Part shown: piece after piece, positions 4,489 to 6,093 of the stretch | How positions within the stretch are numbered: the stretch's first letter is position 1 | Layout of the letters: each line of letters opens with the position of its first letter | Source of the DNA: Tessaracoccus flavescens | GTDB lineage: Bacteria > Actinomycetota > Actinomycetes > Propionibacteriales > Propionibacteriaceae | Direction of reading: 5' to 3' | Assembly: GCA_020741375.1 (NCBI GenBank) | Contig: DYZF01000268.1 | Location: 1 to 6,093 of the forward strand | DNA length: 6,093 nt | Program-made: the position numbers and the translations under genes | The notes under the pieces: generated by a model | Database searches by the model: none | Seen by the model: only the letters and a program-made list of their open reading frames with translations | What the model was told of the DNA's origin: nothing

Positions 4489-5979
4489 CCGCAGGTGCGA
4501 TGCATGGTCTGGGTACCGCGACACCGACGCCACGACGGCGTTGTGCTTGATCTTGCGCAAGCTGTGTAATGCCTCCAGATTGCCGACGTGCGTGGGCAGC
4601 GACACGATGATGATCCGGATCGACGGCGTGATGGCCAGCGCGTCCCACAAGTTGGTGTCGCCGGCGTCGGCTTCTACGACGTCGAGCCCCAGGCTTCGCA
4701 GGTGTTCGGCCCGTTCACGTGATTGTTCAACGCCGACGACACGAAGCCCATGCTCCGAGCGCAGCTGCTCCGCCGCGCCCTTCCCGACGCGGCCCATGCC
4801 GAGGACGACGGCGTCGGGTAAACCGATCTCCAGCGGCCGGCATTCGGGGTGCTGCTTGTGCGGCGGCGGATCTTTAGGCAGCAGCTTGGCGTAACGCTCT
4901 GCGAGGGTGTCGGATCGATTCAGCACCGCAGAGACGACGAAACTGGCAGCCACAGCCACTGCTATGACAGTCACCCACTGCTCCTCGAGCAGTCCCATGT
5001 CGTGTGCCATGGCGGCCACGATCAGGCCGAACTCGGAGAAGTTCGACAGCACCAGGCCAGCTCTGCTGGTGGTGCGCCGTCGAAGTCCGAAGATCCTGAA
5101 CAGCAGGCTGTACGCAACCCCCTGTAGCGGCAGCAGGGCCAGCAACAACAGCCCCAACACAAGGTGCGTCGGCGTGGGGACGCCGTCGAGGCCGATGCTG
5201 AGGAAGAAGCCCACCAGCAAGATGTCTTTGGCCGACGTGAGCGTTTGCGACAGGTCTGCCGATTTGGCGTGGCCCGCCAGAAGCATGCCCATGATGAGCG
5301 CTCCGAGGTCGCCTCGCAGCCCGACGATCTCAAACAAGTAGTACCCGGGAACCAGTGCGCAAGTCAGGCCGAACAGCGTCTGCACTTCACCGTGGCCGAT
5401 GCGGCTCCAGACCCAACGCAACACCAATGCGAATGGGATCAATGTCACCAGCGCAAGCGACCATGGCGAGGGCCAGCCCGGCTCCGCCACCGTGATGAAG
5501 GCCACCGCTGCCACGTCCTGCATGACCAGTACGCCCACGGCCAGCCGTCCGTAGAGCGCTTGGGTTTGGCCGCGCTCGTCGAGCACCTTCACCACGACGA
5601 CGGTGCTGGAGAACGACAGGGCGAACCCAACGAGCAACAGCGTCCCCCATGAGAGGTCACCCAAGGCGGTCACGCCCAGGAATAGCAGGCCCTTGATCAC
5701 CGCGGCGCCGACCAGCGTGAAGAGCCCCATATGCGCCGCAGATGTGAACCACACCTCAGGTTTCAGCAGTGATCTGATATCGAGCTTCAACCCGATACCG
5801 AACACCAAGAGCGCCACGCCGAGATCGGCCACGATAGCCAGTTCTGGCAGGACCGGCGTCCCGAGGGATGCCAAGAGAAAACCCGCGGCCAAGAACCCCA
5901 CCAGCGGTGGCATCCGTAGCCCGATCGCCACCAAGGCGCACAGAAGCGCAGCGATCAAGTACAGGCTGCCTACGGCCAT
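4396..5979 (-). CDS. Kef-type cation/proton antiporter with TrkA-N domain (CPA2 family)
   Basis: A 527-residue membrane protein that probably exchanges K+ (or Na+) for protons, as KefB/KefC do. Residues 1-355 form a CPA2 Na+/H+-exchanger domain of about 12 helices; it shows SFSSTVVVVKVLDERG (122-137), the QD pair in VLMQDVAAV (151-159) and ILLVGFFLSIGL (253-264). Residues about 388-505 form a Rossmann-fold TrkA-N (RCK-like) domain: GMGRVG (394-399) fits GxGxxG, and Glu418 at the end of the second strand suggests NAD(H) binding that gates transport. ATG 5979 is preferred over the in-frame TTG 6024 because the family protein begins at MAVGSLYLIAALL and the extra 15 residues are not membrane-like; GGGGA lies about 13 bases upstream. 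The length is a little short of E. coli KefB/KefC (about 600). It is convergent with the exporter and divergent from the gene at 6048. Its last 26 codons are duplicated at 1496-1577. Confidence 0.9.
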   Translation of the reverse strand: MAVGSLYLIAALLCALVAIGLRMPPLVGFLAAGFLLASLGTPVLPELAIVADLGVALLVFGIGLKLDIRSLLKPEVWFTSAAHMGLFTLVGAAVIKGLLFLGVTALGDLSWGTLLLVGFALSFSSTVVVVKVLDERGQTQALYGRLAVGVLVMQDVAAVAFITVAEPGWPSPWSLALVTLIPFALVLRWVWSRIGHGEVQTLFGLTCALVPGYYLFEIVGLRGDLGALIMGMLLAGHAKSADLSQTLTSAKDILLVGFFLSIGLDGVPTPTHLVLGLLLLALLPLQGVAYSLLFRIFGLRRRTTSRAGLVLSNFSEFGLIVAAMAHDMGLLEEQWVTVIAVAVAASFVVSAVLNRSDTLAERYAKLLPKDPPPHKQHPECRPLEIGLPDAVVLGMGRVGKGAAEQLRSEHGLRVVGVEQSRERAEHLRSLGLDVVEADAGDTNLWDALAITPSIRIIIVSLPTHVGNLEALHSLRKIKHNAVVASVSRYPDHASHLREAGADVVLEVYAGAGQQLADDASDHLSQLG

Positions 5980-6010
5980 GACAGGAGAGTAGTCCCCACT
6001 CCCCTGTATT

Positions 6011-6040
6011 CCTTGACGGCCCAAGAAACCCGCGTCAAGG
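6011..6040. promoter_or_regulatory. Palindrome CCTTGACG-N14-CGTCAAGG between divergent genes
   Basis: Two perfect 8-base arms, 6011-6018 and 6033-6040, lie in the 68-base gap between the antiporter start (5979) and the next gene (6048). Each arm contains TTGAC-like sequence that could also be a -35 box facing outward, but no good -10 partner was found at normal spacing. The right arm's AAGG doubles as the Shine-Dalgarno of the 6048 gene. An operator controlling both genes is the natural reading. Confidence 0.5.
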
Positions 6041-6047
6041 TTGGCCC

Positions 6048-6093
6048 ATGTCCGAGAAGAAGCAGCGCAACGACAACCTCACCGATGCGACAG
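6048..6093 (+). CDS. Start of a divergent gene, possibly catalase (partial)
   Basis: ATG 6048 is preceded by AAGG at 6037-6040 with a 7-base gap. The frame reads MSEKKQRNDNLTDAT and the next codon begins with G at the window end. Monofunctional haem catalases often begin with a short charged stretch, then LT, then an A-x-G motif before PV..NQ, and this fits that loosely. Fifteen residues are too few to be sure. A catalase here would match a Kef-type antiporter, a family linked to electrophile and oxidative stress, but the call is weak. Confidence 0.4.
   Translation, partial: MSEKKQRNDNLTDAT

Noticed and set aside
5980..6024. TTG 6024 as the antiporter start
   Set aside because: Adds 15 polar residues not expected in the family, has no ribosome binding site, and overlaps the palindrome between the divergent genes.

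Overview
This looks like chromosomal DNA of a high-GC Gram-positive bacterium (Actinobacteria). The evidence is the G/C-rich third codon positions, a SigK/RskA-type ECF sigma and anti-sigma pair, and a secreted DUF4397 protein ending in an LPXTG-like wall-anchor tail. I cannot name the genus; a member of the Propionibacteriales or Micrococcales would fit, but that is a guess.

Layout. Positions 1-147 may hold the end of a gene that starts before the window (weak). An intact 12-helix major facilitator exporter follows on the + strand (248-1474). At the right is a convergent Kef-type cation/proton antiporter with a TrkA-N domain (4396-5979, - strand). Beyond it a divergent gene begins (6048 to the window end), whose first 15 residues faintly resemble a catalase N-terminus. 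Between exporter and antiporter lies a block of about 2.5 kb: a structured non-coding leader, a secreted wall-anchored DUF4397 protein (1916-2722), an ECF sigma factor (2830-3393) and its RskA-like anti-sigma factor (3386-4012).

The main finding is that this block is bracketed by two direct copies, about 350 bp each, of the exporter/antiporter 3'-end junction (1232-1589 and 4135-4488; about 96% identical). The left copy holds the true end of the exporter gene plus a dead piece of the antiporter end. The right copy holds a dead but still open piece of the exporter end plus the true end of the antiporter gene. The simplest reading is that exporter and antiporter were once convergent neighbours about 21 bp apart. 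The sigma/anti-sigma/DUF4397 cassette was then inserted at their junction by a recombination that duplicated it. Recombination between the copies would remove the cassette as a circle of about 2.9 kb and leave both flanking genes whole.

The cassette reads as a self-contained cell-surface signalling module. The anti-sigma factor is membrane-anchored and would hold the sigma factor. The sigma factor would drive itself and the DUF4397 gene from two similar promoter-like sites (xCATxx-N16-xCGAxx) that resemble the mycobacterial SigK consensus. This parallels SigK-RskA-MPT70/MPT83 in mycobacteria, with a DUF4397 protein in place of the fasciclin-domain proteins. At the left edge of the cassette is an unusual mirror-symmetric array of eight CGCCAAC-like sites spaced about 18-20 bp (1593-1734), which I cannot assign to a known element. 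No tRNA, rRNA, CRISPR array or transposase was seen.
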